Assembly: GCA_036557785.1 (NCBI GenBank)
Contig: DATBGZ010000080.1
Span: forward strand, 1 to 32,048
Source of the DNA: DATBGZ01 sp036557785
GTDB taxonomy: Bacteria; Actinomycetota; Actinomycetes; Mycobacteriales; Micromonosporaceae
Direction of reading: 5' to 3'
DNA: 32,048 nt
Below the pieces are notes generated by a model that was given only the letters and a program-made list of their open reading frames with translations, did no database searches and was not told the origin of the DNA. The translations under genes were made by a program, and so were the position numbers. Below are positions 17,003-24,700 of the stretch, in pieces. Every line of letters begins with the position of its first letter. Position 1 is the stretch's first letter.

Positions 17003-17416
17003 ATGGGCACCTGGGGGTACGGTCCGTTCGACAACGACACGGCGGCCGACTGGAGCGGCGACCTCAACGACGCCCCGGCTGAGCGGCGCGAGCAGATCAT
17101 CCGGGCCACGCTGGTCGCAGTCCTCGACAACGTGGGCTACCTCGACAGCGACCTCGCCGTCGAGGCGATCGCCGCGGCCGCCCTCATCGCCTCGCAGCGT
17201 CCGGGCGGCGCACCGATCACGACGCCGTACGGGCCGGACTTCCTCGTCAACGGAGAGACGCTGCGCCTTTCCGCCGACCTCGATGGGCTTGCCGTACGTG
17301 CCCTCGACCGGATCCTGGCCGACGAGTCGGAGTGGCGCAGCCTCTGGGAGGAAACCGCGCACTACGCCCAGGCACAAGCCGAGCTCTTGGCCATCCGCAC
17401 CGTGCTCGCCGCCTGA
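17003..17416 (+). CDS. DUF4259 domain protein
   Basis: A 137-residue protein beginning MGTWGYGPFDNDTAADWSGD, the hallmark opening of DUF4259 proteins, with the usual ATLVAVLDNVGYLD and EAIAAAALIA helices after it. GGAGGACTGGAGAC lies just upstream of this Met and decides the start against the longer frame. The function of the family is unknown; it is small, soluble and mostly helical. It stands alone between the broken gene and a VOC gene on the same strand. Confidence 0.9.
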   Translation: MGTWGYGPFDNDTAADWSGDLNDAPAERREQIIRATLVAVLDNVGYLDSDLAVEAIAAAALIASQRPGGAPITTPYGPDFLVNGETLRLSADLDGLAVRALDRILADESEWRSLWEETAHYAQAQAELLAIRTVLAA

Positions 17417-17520
17417 ACCCGCGCCGCCGCAACCCGGTCGATCGATGCAAGGGGACCGGCGGGGGCAGCACGGCGTTGCAGCTTTCGTGAGGTGAGGCGT
17501 GCACGGCTACGATTATCAGC

Positions 17521-17925
17521 ATGCCCGCGCCGGAACCGTATCTGCACTTTGCTGGCACCGCTCGCGAGGCGCTGACCTTTTACTACGCTGTCTTCGGCGG
17601 CGAACTCGTTCTGAACACCTTCGGCGACTTCGGTCGCGACGATGGCCCAGCCGACGCCGTCGCGCACGGCGTCCTTCGCGGTCCGGTGTCGTTGTTCGCC
17701 GCCGATACGACTCCTGACCAGGAGACGTTCCGCAGTTCCGGGTTGATGTTCTCCCTGCTCGGCACATCCGACCCGCAGACGTTGCGCGAATGGTTCGCAC
17801 GGCTCGCGGAGGGTGGGTCGATCGTCGACGACCTGCAGGTTCGTCCGTGGGGTGCGACCGACGGCCAGGTCATCGACCGGTACGGCGTGCATTGGCTCGT
17901 CGGCTTCGAGGACGAGAATTCTTGA
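17521..17925 (+). CDS. VOC family protein (PhnB/glyoxalase-like)
   Basis: A 134-residue protein with the PhnB-type vicinal oxygen chelate fold: PYLHFAGTAREALTFYYAVF at the start, then the central strand LMFSLLGTSDPQTLREWFARL, and the closing strand DRYGVHWLVGFED. Members bind a metal with His/Glu residues or have lost metal binding. Here H9 and the C-terminal H (GVHWLV) are visible candidates. It could act in antibiotic binding, as a lyase or as an isomerase; the sequence does not choose. No ribosome site stands out before the ATG. Confidence 0.85.
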   Translation: MPAPEPYLHFAGTAREALTFYYAVFGGELVLNTFGDFGRDDGPADAVAHGVLRGPVSLFAADTTPDQETFRSSGLMFSLLGTSDPQTLREWFARLAEGGSIVDDLQVRPWGATDGQVIDRYGVHWLVGFEDENS

Positions 17926-18239
17926 GATTGGCGTCCATACCTCGCTGAGCGTACGTTGCCGTTCTGCGCCCATTGTCCGGACTCGTGATGGGAGCGGAGC
18001 GGCAAGGTCTCGATCGGCTGGGCTCCTGCTCGGGTTCAGCCGGCCGCGAGTGGTTCGTCCTTGCTCCCTGTCAGCGCTTGGGCACGAGCGCCTCATGAGC
18101 GCTTCTTTGGAGACCGGCGCTGGTCGCGTGGGTGCGCAAGGGCAGACTCGGCGGCCGACGTCGCTGATGATGCGGTCCCTCTGTTCGTGCTTTGGCGAGC
18201 CTGGTCTTTACGAACAGCACCGTTCCGGTTTTCCGCACT
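17926..18239. other. Stretch without a recognisable gene
   Basis: About 314 bases after the VOC gene. No frame has a ribosome site or recognisable protein similarity, and no strong hairpin was found. It ends at the promoter for the small His-rich gene. Confidence 0.5.
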
Positions 18240-18269
18240 TTGACATCTCAGGTGTTCGTCGCCTATTTG
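18240..18269 (+). promoter_or_regulatory. Probable promoter of the His-rich small gene
   Basis: A perfect TTGACA (18240-18245) is followed, after 18 bases, by TATTTG (18264-18269). Transcription would begin about 36 bases before the ATG, and GGAGGAGT lies in the leader. A second TTGACG at 18267-18272 overlaps the -10. The local sequence is richer in A/T than its surroundings. Confidence 0.45.
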
Positions 18270-18311
18270 ACGGGCTCCATTACGCTAACGGACTACGAGA
18301 CGGGAGGAGTC

Positions 18312-18611
18312 ATGACCGACAACCCTACGGCGTTCGACGATGCTGAGCGCCACCTGGCTGCCGAGCAGACCAAGACCGCGGAGGCTCTCGCGCGTTTGGC
18401 CAAGCACGAACATGACATGGGCTTTGAGCATGAGGCTGTCGACGACATGAACGCCGCGGCAGCGCTCCAGGCTCGGGCGCACGTACATGTTGAGCATGTG
18501 GACGAAGACCTGGGCCACAATGTGGTCGATCAGACGCCGGGCACCGATAACGGTTCCAGGCGAGGGCGCGGTGTGAATCCGGCCAAGTGGTCGCCGAGCC
18601 CGAAGGCGTAG
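18312..18611 (+). CDS. Small His-rich acidic hypothetical protein
   Basis: A 99-residue protein that I do not recognise. It starts after GGGAGGAGT. Residues about 8-65 are expected to be helical (AERHLAAEQTKTAEALARLA and the stretch after it). Eight histidines fall within the first 70 residues (H14, H32, H34, H40, H57, H59, H62, H69), alongside many Asp/Glu. The C-terminal 30 residues are basic and disordered (GSRRGRGVNPAKWSPSPKA). The histidine and acidic pattern could bind a metal, which is speculation. The next gene begins 23 bases later on the same strand. Confidence 0.65.
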   Translation: MTDNPTAFDDAERHLAAEQTKTAEALARLAKHEHDMGFEHEAVDDMNAAAALQARAHVHVEHVDEDLGHNVVDQTPGTDNGSRRGRGVNPAKWSPSPKA

Positions 18612-18634
18612 CGCGGCGGTAGGGTGGCCGGCGC

Positions 18635-19150
18635 ATGGGCTGGTTCGGTCGCTGGAGGCGTCACTGGTTCGGGCTCGGCTACGCTCTTTACCAACACCTC
18701 GCCGGCGTGCTCGGGGCGCTGGCGTTGGCTGCGGTGCTCCAGCACCTGGTCCACGTCGGTTGGCAGGGCGCGTTGGCGGACTTGGTGAGCTATTGGTCCG
18801 GGTATGTGCGGCCGGGCGTTCGATGGGTGCTTGAGCTCATAGTCCGGCCGCTGAGGCTGTTGGGCTGGGACATCGCCATCCCAGCCGTAGTGGTCGATTA
18901 CGTTTCGGTAGGATCGATCTTTGCCTTGTCGGTGTTGAGGGCTCTTCACCGGACCGAGAGGCGCTGGTCCGCGGCCGACCTATCTGTCTTCATCCTGTGC
19001 TTCGCAGGATGGCCGGCGTACGTACCACTGTTCGGCTGGATCTCGATTCGATCCAAAGAAAACCGGCGGTGGATGCTGCTGGCTTTGCTGCCGATCGCCT
19101 ACCTCATCTTGTTGCTGACGACCAACTACATACTCGGGATCCCAGGCTGA
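18635..19150 (+). CDS. Small integral membrane protein, function unknown
   Basis: A 171-residue protein with about four membrane segments: LAGVLGALALAAVLQHLV, IPAVVVDYVSVGSIFALSVL, LSVFILCFAGWPAYVPLFGW and MLLALLPIAYLILLLTTNYI. The N-terminus is short and basic (GWFGRWRRHWFG). No enzymatic or transporter motif was seen. It follows the His-rich gene closely and may be cotranscribed. The ribosome site (GGGTGG) is weak. I do not recognise the family. Confidence 0.7.
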   Translation: MGWFGRWRRHWFGLGYALYQHLAGVLGALALAAVLQHLVHVGWQGALADLVSYWSGYVRPGVRWVLELIVRPLRLLGWDIAIPAVVVDYVSVGSIFALSVLRALHRTERRWSAADLSVFILCFAGWPAYVPLFGWISIRSKENRRWMLLALLPIAYLILLLTTNYILGIPG

Positions 19151-19474
19151 CTCACCCATGCGCTCGTAGCGGCCACGTCCCCGGCGCCGGCAGGAAGCCC
19201 GATGCACCATCGCCGCCAACGTCGGCGACACGGCAGCCGCTGACGCAGCTCGACGGTCAGCCGCGACAGCGCCGTAGCAGGTCATGCAGCGATCGGGACA
19301 GGTACAGGCGGCGACCTCTGAGCCGGAATCAGCGCTGCCCATGCCGGGATCTAGCGACCAGCGGCGCGGGTCATGCGATGGCATCTCACCACAGCGTGCG
19401 GACCCTTTTGAGGCGTGGTAGGTTTCTTTGCTATCGGTGGTGCATGCCGCAAACCACTTAGACAGGAGGCCACA
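19151..19474. promoter_or_regulatory. lsr2: Lsr2 upstream region with possible promoter
   Basis: No gene was recognised in these 324 bases on either strand. Near the 3' end TTGAGG (19408-19413) and TATCGG (19432-19437) are spaced 18 bases and could be the lsr2 promoter, giving a leader of about 30 bases with AGGAGG before the GTG. The assignment is tentative. Confidence 0.35.
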
Positions 19475-19852
19475 GTGGCCAAGCAGTTGGTCATCTCGTA
19501 CAGCAGTGACATTTCTGGTGAGGAAGCCGCCGAGACAGTCCATTTCGCTGTAGACGGTCGCGGTTATGAGGTGGACCTCACGGAAAAGGAAGCGATGGAG
19601 CTCAGGGAGTTCCTGGACCAGTACATCGCTGTCGGACGTAAGCCGGCCAAGTCGCAGCCAGGCTCGAGCAGGGGCAGCACGAATAAGGAAGAACTCGCCG
19701 CGATCAGGCAGTGGGCCAGCAGGCAGGGCATCGAAGTTGCCACGCGTGGCCGGATTTCCAACGCGGTCATCGAGGACTGGAAGGCGGCGGGAAGCCCCAC
19801 CACGTTCCCCGAGCAGCCGAGGTCTCGGGGCAGGCGCAGCAGAGCGGCCTGA
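19475..19852 (+). CDS. lsr2: Lsr2 nucleoid-associated protein with C-terminal extension
   Basis: A 125-residue protein; the GTG start is set by AGGAGG upstream. The N-terminal dimerisation domain has AKQLVISYSSDISGEEAAET and GYEVDLTEKEAMELREFLDQ. The C-terminal DNA-binding domain reads IRQWASRQGIEVATRGRISN, with the minor-groove RGR hook at 91-93. Lsr2 proteins bind AT-rich and horizontally acquired DNA and silence it. Beyond the usual end near 110, about 15 residues add a second RGR (118-120) in a basic tail. A strong terminator follows at once, so the gene is monocistronic. Confidence 0.95.
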   Translation: MAKQLVISYSSDISGEEAAETVHFAVDGRGYEVDLTEKEAMELREFLDQYIAVGRKPAKSQPGSSRGSTNKEELAAIRQWASRQGIEVATRGRISNAVIEDWKAAGSPTTFPEQPRSRGRRSRAA

Positions 19853-19855
19853 TAC

Positions 19856-19909
19856 CAGCAGCAAAAGGCCCAGGGCCAACCCGATCGAGGGCGCCTGGGC
19901 CTTCTGCTG
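19856..19909 (+). terminator. Strong terminator after lsr2
   Basis: AAGGCCCAGG (19865-19874) pairs perfectly with CCTGGGCCTT (19894-19903). The stem continues after a three-base bulge with CAGCAG (19856-19861) and CTGCTG (19904-19909). The loop is 19 bases. The A-rich and T-rich flanks of the stem resemble a bidirectional terminator. It starts four bases after the lsr2 stop. Confidence 0.85.
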
Positions 19910-19964
19910 TGCGCGGACATTCGTCCCCTTCCGGCCCGCGGTGATCGCCCGGACCTCCCTGATC

Positions 19965-19979
19965 ATCGCCAATGGCGAT
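19965..19979. promoter_or_regulatory. Operator-like palindrome before the ABC operon
   Basis: ATCGCCA, one base, then TGGCGAT forms a perfect 15-base interrupted palindrome. The one-base centre cannot form an RNA hairpin, so a DNA-binding site is likely. It lies 157 bases upstream of the transporter start. No regulator gene is adjacent, so the binding protein is unknown. Confidence 0.45.
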
Positions 19980-20136
19980 TCCACGCACGGAAGGTTCGTG
20001 CACGGGCAGACCACACCGAGGGCGAACCGCCGGGCACGGCCGCAGGTCGCTGACCGGTAGAACGCCGATGGCAGAGCGGTCCGCGAGCACGGATACTGGG
20101 TCGCGACTACCGTCGATGTCGCGCAAGCGTGACGCA

Positions 20137-21105
20137 ATGATCGAGGTGCACGAGCTGGCCAAGCACTTCCGCGTGCACCGACGCCAGCCCGGGCTGGGCG
20201 CCTCGCTGCGTTCGCTGGTGCGGCGTGATCACGTCACTGTGCGCGCGGTCGATGGGGTCAGCTTCACGATTCCTGCCGGCGAAGTGGTTGGCTTCCTTGG
20301 CCCTAACGGCGCCGGCAAGACAACAACGCTCAAGTGCCTGACCGGCCTGCTGCATCCCACCGCTGGCACGGTGCGGGTGCTCGGGTTCACGCCGCAGCGG
20401 CGCGAGCAGGCGTTCCCGCACCAGATCTCGCTGGTCATGGGTCAACGGAACTCGCTGTTCTGGGATTTGCCGGCGGCCGATGCCTTCGAGGTCAACCGGG
20501 CGATCTACGGCATCGACGCGGTGCAGTATCGTACGGCGCTTGACGAGCTCGTCTCGCTGTTGGACATCGAACCGCTGCTGGGTAAGCAGGTTCGGGTCCT
20601 CAGTCTCGGCGAACGGATGCGCTGCGAACTGGCGGCGGCTCTGCTGCATCGTCCAGCGGTGCTCTTCCTGGACGAGCCGACGCTGGGCCTCGACGTCAAC
20701 GGCCAGGTCGCGGTGCGTTCGTTCCTGCGCGACTACAACGCCCGCCACGGCGCCACCGTGCTGTTGACCAGCCACTACATGGGTGACGTGACGGCGCTGG
20801 CCCGCCGGGTGCTGGTCATCGACGGCGGCACGCTGCGCTTCGATGGGGATCTCGCCGCTCTGGTCGAGGCGCACTCGCCGCACCGCTTGGTCCGCGTGAC
20901 GCTGCGTGGACCGTTGTCGGCGCAGACGTTGGCGGAGTACGGGGAGGTCGTCTCCGTCGATGCCGCAGTCGCGACGCTGCGAGTACCCCGCGCCGAGACG
21001 GCCGCGATCGCCGCCCGACTGTTGACGACCCTGCCGGTGAAGGATGTCGCGATCGAGGACCCGCCCGTGGAAGACATCATCCGGGCGGTCTTCGCCGGTG
21101 CTTGA
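20137..21105 (+). CDS. ABC transporter ATP-binding protein
   Basis: A 322-residue ATPase of the ABC-2 exporter class. Walker A is GPNGAGKT at 55-62. The signature region is LSLGERMRCELA from 155, Walker B is LFLDEP at 176-181, and the switch histidine is in LLTSHYMGDV. The signature has LSLGE rather than LSGGQ, as in this subfamily. About 110 C-terminal residues follow the nucleotide-binding domain. The start is uncertain: this Met begins the family match (IEVHELAKHF), while in-frame Mets at 20116 and 20068 also lack ribosome sites. Its end overlaps the next start by eight bases, so the three genes form one translationally coupled exporter. The substrate is unknown. Confidence 0.92.
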   Translation: MIEVHELAKHFRVHRRQPGLGASLRSLVRRDHVTVRAVDGVSFTIPAGEVVGFLGPNGAGKTTTLKCLTGLLHPTAGTVRVLGFTPQRREQAFPHQISLVMGQRNSLFWDLPAADAFEVNRAIYGIDAVQYRTALDELVSLLDIEPLLGKQVRVLSLGERMRCELAAALLHRPAVLFLDEPTLGLDVNGQVAVRSFLRDYNARHGATVLLTSHYMGDVTALARRVLVIDGGTLRFDGDLAALVEAHSPHRLVRVTLRGPLSAQTLAEYGEVVSVDAAVATLRVPRAETAAIAARLLTTLPVKDVAIEDPPVEDIIRAVFAGA

Positions 21106-21931
21106 CAGGACGGATCACCCGCTCCGCAAGCTGCGCGTATTGGTCGCCGCCTACCCCACGCTGGTGCGCAACTCCGTTCAGGTGGCGCTGACCTACCGGG
21201 GTCGGATGGCGCTGTGGGCGCTCGGCGGCTTCTTCCCGCTGCTGTTGATGGCGGTGTGGTTGACGGTCGTGGCCGAGGGCGGGCCGCCGGCGGGTTGGAC
21301 GGCGGCTGACTTCCTCTCCTATTACGCCGCGGCGACCGTGCTGGCGAATCTGTCCGGCCAGCATGTGGTCTGGGAGTGGGACACCGAGATGCGCAGCGGT
21401 GATCTTTCCGTACGCCTGTTGCGGCCGATTCATCGTTTCCACCAGTACGCGACCAGTGACCTCGGCCAGCGAGTGGTGTTCCTGGTGGTCCTCGTGCCGG
21501 TTCTGGCGCTCGCCGCGCTACTGGTGCCGGGTCTGGATTATCCCATCGATGCGTTCCGGCTCGTCGCCGTCGCCGCCGCGACCGCGCTGGCGTACGCGGT
21601 CAGCCTGCTCATGGCCTCAACATTCGCGTTGATCGGGTTCTGGAGCACGCAGGCTTCGAACGCGTGGCTGCTGTGGTGGGGTCTGGGTTCGTTCGCCTCT
21701 GGCTGGGTGGCGCCACTGGCGCTGATGCCGGAGTGGCTGCGCGCGGCTGCCCTCGTCCTGCCGTTCCGCACCACGATGGGCTTCCCTGTCGAGCTGCTCA
21801 CGGGTCGCCTGAACGTGGCACAGTCCGCGTACGGTTTCGCCGTCGGCTTCGCCTGGCTCGTCGTGTTCGTCGTGGTGTATCGGCTCGGCTGGCGGCGTGG
21901 ATTGCGCCGCTATCAGGCGGTGTCCGGATGA
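21098..21931 (+). CDS. ABC-2 type permease subunit 1
   Basis: A 277-residue membrane protein starting at a GTG that lies inside the end of the ATPase gene. It has about six membrane segments, including ALWALGGFFPLLLMAVWLTV, VVFLVVLVPVLALAALLVPG and FAVGFAWLVVFVVVYRLGW. The cytoplasmic loop EWDTEMRSGDLSVRLLRPIH is typical of the ABC2_membrane_6 (DUF990) permeases, which work as unlike pairs with one ATPase. Its stop overlaps the next ATG. Export of a lipid, peptide or drug is possible; nothing selects one. Confidence 0.88.
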   Translation: MLDRTDHPLRKLRVLVAAYPTLVRNSVQVALTYRGRMALWALGGFFPLLLMAVWLTVVAEGGPPAGWTAADFLSYYAAATVLANLSGQHVVWEWDTEMRSGDLSVRLLRPIHRFHQYATSDLGQRVVFLVVLVPVLALAALLVPGLDYPIDAFRLVAVAAATALAYAVSLLMASTFALIGFWSTQASNAWLLWWGLGSFASGWVAPLALMPEWLRAAALVLPFRTTMGFPVELLTGRLNVAQSAYGFAVGFAWLVVFVVVYRLGWRRGLRRYQAVSG

Positions 21932-22722
21932 GACGGTCGACACGCTCCGTGCGCATTCTGGTCATCTGCTGGCGGGCGGCGGTGTCCAGCGAGCTGGAGT
22001 ACCGGCTGCACTTCATCTCCAACGTGCTGCTGAGCATCTTCTGGATGCTGTGGGCGGCGGCTGGGGCGTCGGTCTACTTCCGCTTCCGGGGCGAAGTGGC
22101 CGGCTGGACCCACGCCGAGGTGCTGGTCGTGATCGGGCTCTTCTTCACGATCAACGGACTGCGCCAAGCGCTGCTGCAGCCCAACCTCGATCGGATGGAC
22201 GAGCATGTGCGCCGCGGGCCCCTCGACTTCCTGCTCACGAAGCCTTTCGATGCCCAGCTATTGGTCAGCCTACGCCACCTGAGCGTCAACAACCTGCTCG
22301 ATCCCCTACTCGGACTGACCCTGGCCGGCGTCGGACTGGCCCTGTCCGCCCACGGCGTGTCGGTCGGCGCCCTCGCCGCGTTCCTGTTGCTGCTGGTCTC
22401 CGCCGTACTGCTGCTGTACGCCCTGACGCTGGCACTGATGGCCGCCGCTGTGATCCTGATGGCCGCCGAAGAACTCGGCCAGATCTCGTTCTCCGTGGTC
22501 GAGCTCGCCCGCTTTCCGGTGCAGTTGTACCGCAACCCGGTACAAAGCGTGCTGACCTTCGTGCCGGTGGCGTTCCTCACCACCCTGCCCGCCGAGGCGT
22601 TGCTCGGCCGCCTTGACGGACACCTACTCGTGCTCGCCCCAGTGGTATCCATCGCCGCGGTCGTGCTCGCCACCCTCGCCTGGCGGCGCTCACTGCGTTC
22701 GTACACCGGCGCCAGCGCATAG
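21928..22722 (+). CDS. ABC-2 type permease subunit 2
   Basis: A 264-residue membrane protein, the partner of the preceding permease; the ATGA overlap sets the start. It has about six membrane segments, among them HFISNVLLSIFWMLWAAAGA, LAAFLLLLVSAVLLLYALTL and VLAPVVSIAAVVLATLAW. The loop DEHVRRGPLDFLLTKPFDAQ again matches the DUF990 family pattern of a charged segment followed by LLxKPxxxQ. No regulator gene follows. A short GCCGA/TCGGC hairpin lies directly after the stop and could end the operon, though it is too small to call with confidence. Confidence 0.88.
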   Translation: MRRSTRSVRILVICWRAAVSSELEYRLHFISNVLLSIFWMLWAAAGASVYFRFRGEVAGWTHAEVLVVIGLFFTINGLRQALLQPNLDRMDEHVRRGPLDFLLTKPFDAQLLVSLRHLSVNNLLDPLLGLTLAGVGLALSAHGVSVGALAAFLLLLVSAVLLLYALTLALMAAAVILMAAEELGQISFSVVELARFPVQLYRNPVQSVLTFVPVAFLTTLPAEALLGRLDGHLLVLAPVVSIAAVVLATLAWRRSLRSYTGASA

Positions 22723-22840
22723 GCCGAGGGTTATCGGCGTGCTCCCACCACTTCATCGGCTTCGAGCATTGGCCCGGCTCGCCTGCCGACGACTGCCGCG
22801 ACATGCTAGCGCCCTTCGTCGATGAGTCCGGCCGTGGCGG

Positions 22841-23053
22841 CACGACCGTGGCGGATTGGCCCAGGCGATCCGCCGCCGTGCGCGCGACGATGCCCGTGCC
22901 GCACGCCACCTCCAGGACCCATCCGACTGAGCCATCGGCGATGCCGGCGAACTCGACCAACCGGTGTGCCCACTCGCGAAACAGGGCCGGCACCAACGTC
23001 GACTCGTAGGCCGCGGCTGCCTGCGCGGACAGCGAGTACGTCTGCTCTGTCAT
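22841..23053 (-). pseudogene. N-terminal stub of a class I SAM methyltransferase
   Basis: The frame begins MTEQTYSLSAQAAAAYESTL and reaches the SAM-binding motif I (WVLEVACGTGIVARTAADRL) at about residues 45-65, then loses similarity near residue 71. The family is about 200-270 residues, so only the first quarter is left. On the plus strand the adjoining sequence reads HHFIGFEHWPGSPADDCRDM, the look of an unrelated gene fragment, which would place a deletion or insertion joint near 22840. No function is expected. Confidence 0.65.
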
Positions 23054-23328
23054 GCCGGCAGCCTCGCAGCGCCGGACCCGGCCCGGCTACTCCAGGATCT
23101 GGAGTATCGGGGCGCCCAGCACGTGGCGCGCAGAGTCAGACCCAAAGCGATTCGCGGTGAGCCCTGCCTGAGGGGCATTTCGGCTGGATCTGGGAGATAT
23201 GCTTCGACACTCTCGCCGTAAACTTCGGTGTCCTTTCGTCGCCTTTCCGCGTCGGCCGTTCAGATCGCCTCCGCCTGCCCACAAAAGCGTTATCGTCCGT
23301 GGACAGCACGTGGAAGAGGAGGAGTGGC

Positions 23329-23697
23329 ATGCCAAGCACGATAAGCAAGAACTTCGAATCCCCTGACGAATTGCGTACGCCGCCCAGAACTCAGGTTGCG
23401 GTGGTGGATCTGGCCGGAAGCAAAGTGGCCAGGCTGACGCTCCAGCCGGGGTGGCGCTGGTCCGAAGTCATCAAGCCGATCGTCGGCGGTGAGACGTGCC
23501 AGGCGCGCCATGTCGGCGTGCTGATCTCGGGCACGATGCACGCCGTCGGTGCCGACGGCGTCGATGCCGAGTTCGGCCCGGGGACCGCGTACATCATTGA
23601 GCCCGGTCACGATGCGTGGGTTGTCGGTGACTCTCCCGTCGTTGCCTACGAGTTCGAGTCGCCCACCGCAGCCACTTTCGCCGCCCCGACGACGTGA
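23329..23697 (+). CDS. Cupin domain protein
   Basis: A 122-residue single-domain cupin. The core strands are PGWRWSEVIKPIVGGETC, RHVGVLISGTMHAVGADG and GPGTAYIIEPGHDAWVVGDS, giving the two cupin motifs with His in SGTMH and PGHDAW. The start follows AGAGGAGGAG. Small cupins of this type are often annotated as uncharacterised; they may bind a metal or a small ligand. It stands alone, convergent with the reductase/SRPBCC/ArsR operon. Metal binding by its His residues is plausible but not shown. Confidence 0.85.
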   Translation: MPSTISKNFESPDELRTPPRTQVAVVDLAGSKVARLTLQPGWRWSEVIKPIVGGETCQARHVGVLISGTMHAVGADGVDAEFGPGTAYIIEPGHDAWVVGDSPVVAYEFESPTAATFAAPTT

Positions 23698-23729
23698 CCT
23701 GTTCGCCGTCGCAGGCGGATTGTCGTCAG

Positions 23730-24179
23730 CTACGGCTTCCCGACGGTGTAGGTCAGGTGTGTCACCCGGGATGATGCGTCCGCGCGGACCTGGTCGAGGG
23801 CGAGGCGGGCGGAGTCCACGCGGTCGAACAGGCGGATGCCGGTGCCGAACAGCACGGGCGCGAGGGTAATCGAGAACTCGTCGATGAGGCCGCTGTCCAG
23901 GTACTGCTGGATCGTCTCGGCGCCGCCGGTGCGCTCGTAGGTCGTCCGTGCGACGTCGTTGTCGAGTCCTTCCTCGCCGCCCTCGCCGAGCTTGAGGTTC
24001 TCGCGGAACCACCGCTGCGGGAACAACGACGCCTGCAGTTGCGACCACTTCGTCATCCAGCGCTGGACGCTCGGGTCGTCCTGACCAACAGGTGAGAAGA
24101 CGAGGTCGACGGGCACGGCCTCCGGCGCCATGAAGCCGTCGAGCGACATCGTCACGCTGAAGAACACCTTCCCGGCCAT
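23730..24179 (-). CDS. Dihydrofolate-reductase/RibD-like protein with apparent internal deletion
   Basis: A 149-residue protein; its family members are usually about 190-230. The N-terminus (KVFFSVTMSLDGFMAPEA) and C-terminus (AETIQQYLDSGLIDEFSITL, APVLFGTGIRLFDRV) fit the RibD_C/DHFR-like family. Between them residue 84 (YERTG) runs straight into G86-AETI. In relatives known to me roughly 70-80 residues lie there, including the catalytic-core strands. The joint falls near nucleotide 23925 and keeps the frame. It is therefore probably inactive or reduced, although still translated. The gene is last in the ArsR operon and its start shares one base with the preceding stop (TGATG). Confidence 0.75.
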   Translation of the reverse strand: MAGKVFFSVTMSLDGFMAPEAVPVDLVFSPVGQDDPSVQRWMTKWSQLQASLFPQRWFRENLKLGEGGEEGLDNDVARTTYERTGGAETIQQYLDSGLIDEFSITLAPVLFGTGIRLFDRVDSARLALDQVRADASSRVTHLTYTVGKP

Positions 24180-24700
24180 CAGCCCTCCGCTGCTTGCGGT
24201 GCGGTCTGGTTCCAGGCGAGCTCGGCGACGTAGGCCGCCAAGTTGTGCAGGGTCTGCTCGCCGCCCTCGATCGCGTGGTATTTCTCCACCGCCTCCGCCC
24301 GGAGTTCCTTTGTGGGGAACACCGTGCGCATCACGATTCGGGTCTCCTCGCCGGCGGGCTCGAAGGTCAGGACCGATGCGAAGGCGTTGGGGTCGTCGCG
24401 GGACTCGCCGTGCACCAGCGCGATCCGCTCCGGCGGCACGATCTCGGTCCAGGTGATCCAGTCCTGGTAGTCCGTCCCGTCCGGGCCATGCATCACGAAG
24501 TCCCAGGCCCCGCCGACCCGGAACTCGAAGGACCGCGTCGTGGTCGTGAACCCGTCCGGTCCCCACCACCGCGACAGGTGCCGGACCTGTGTGAACGCCT
24601 CGAACACCAGCTCCCGTGGGGCGCCGATGGACCGGGAGACCACGATCTCGCGCTCCGCGGTCGGGTGGTCCGGCTCGCCGCCGCTACTGGTCGTCGTCAT
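24179..24700 (-). CDS. SRPBCC/AHSA1 domain protein
   Basis: A 173-residue protein with an AHSA1-type SRPBCC fold: REIVVSRSIGAPRELVFEAF, then VRHLSRWWGPDGFTTTTRSF, WDFVMHGPDGTDYQDWITWT and EETRIVMRTVFPTKELRAEA. It has the family's WWGPDGF and GTDYQD motifs. The name refers to similarity with an Hsp90 ATPase activator, but bacterial members bind hydrophobic ligands in a central cavity. The start overlaps the ArsR stop (ATGA), so it is coupled to the regulator. This ArsR-SRPBCC-reductase arrangement is common in actinobacteria. The ligand is unknown. Confidence 0.9.
   Translation of the reverse strand: MTTTSSGGEPDHPTAEREIVVSRSIGAPRELVFEAFTQVRHLSRWWGPDGFTTTTRSFEFRVGGAWDFVMHGPDGTDYQDWITWTEIVPPERIALVHGESRDDPNAFASVLTFEPAGEETRIVMRTVFPTKELRAEAVEKYHAIEGGEQTLHNLAAYVAELAWNQTAPQAAEG

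Noticed and set aside
18980..20137. Minus-strand open frame of 385 codons
   Set aside because: It is antisense to the membrane protein end and to lsr2 and has no recognisable domain; long shadow frames are expected at this GC content.
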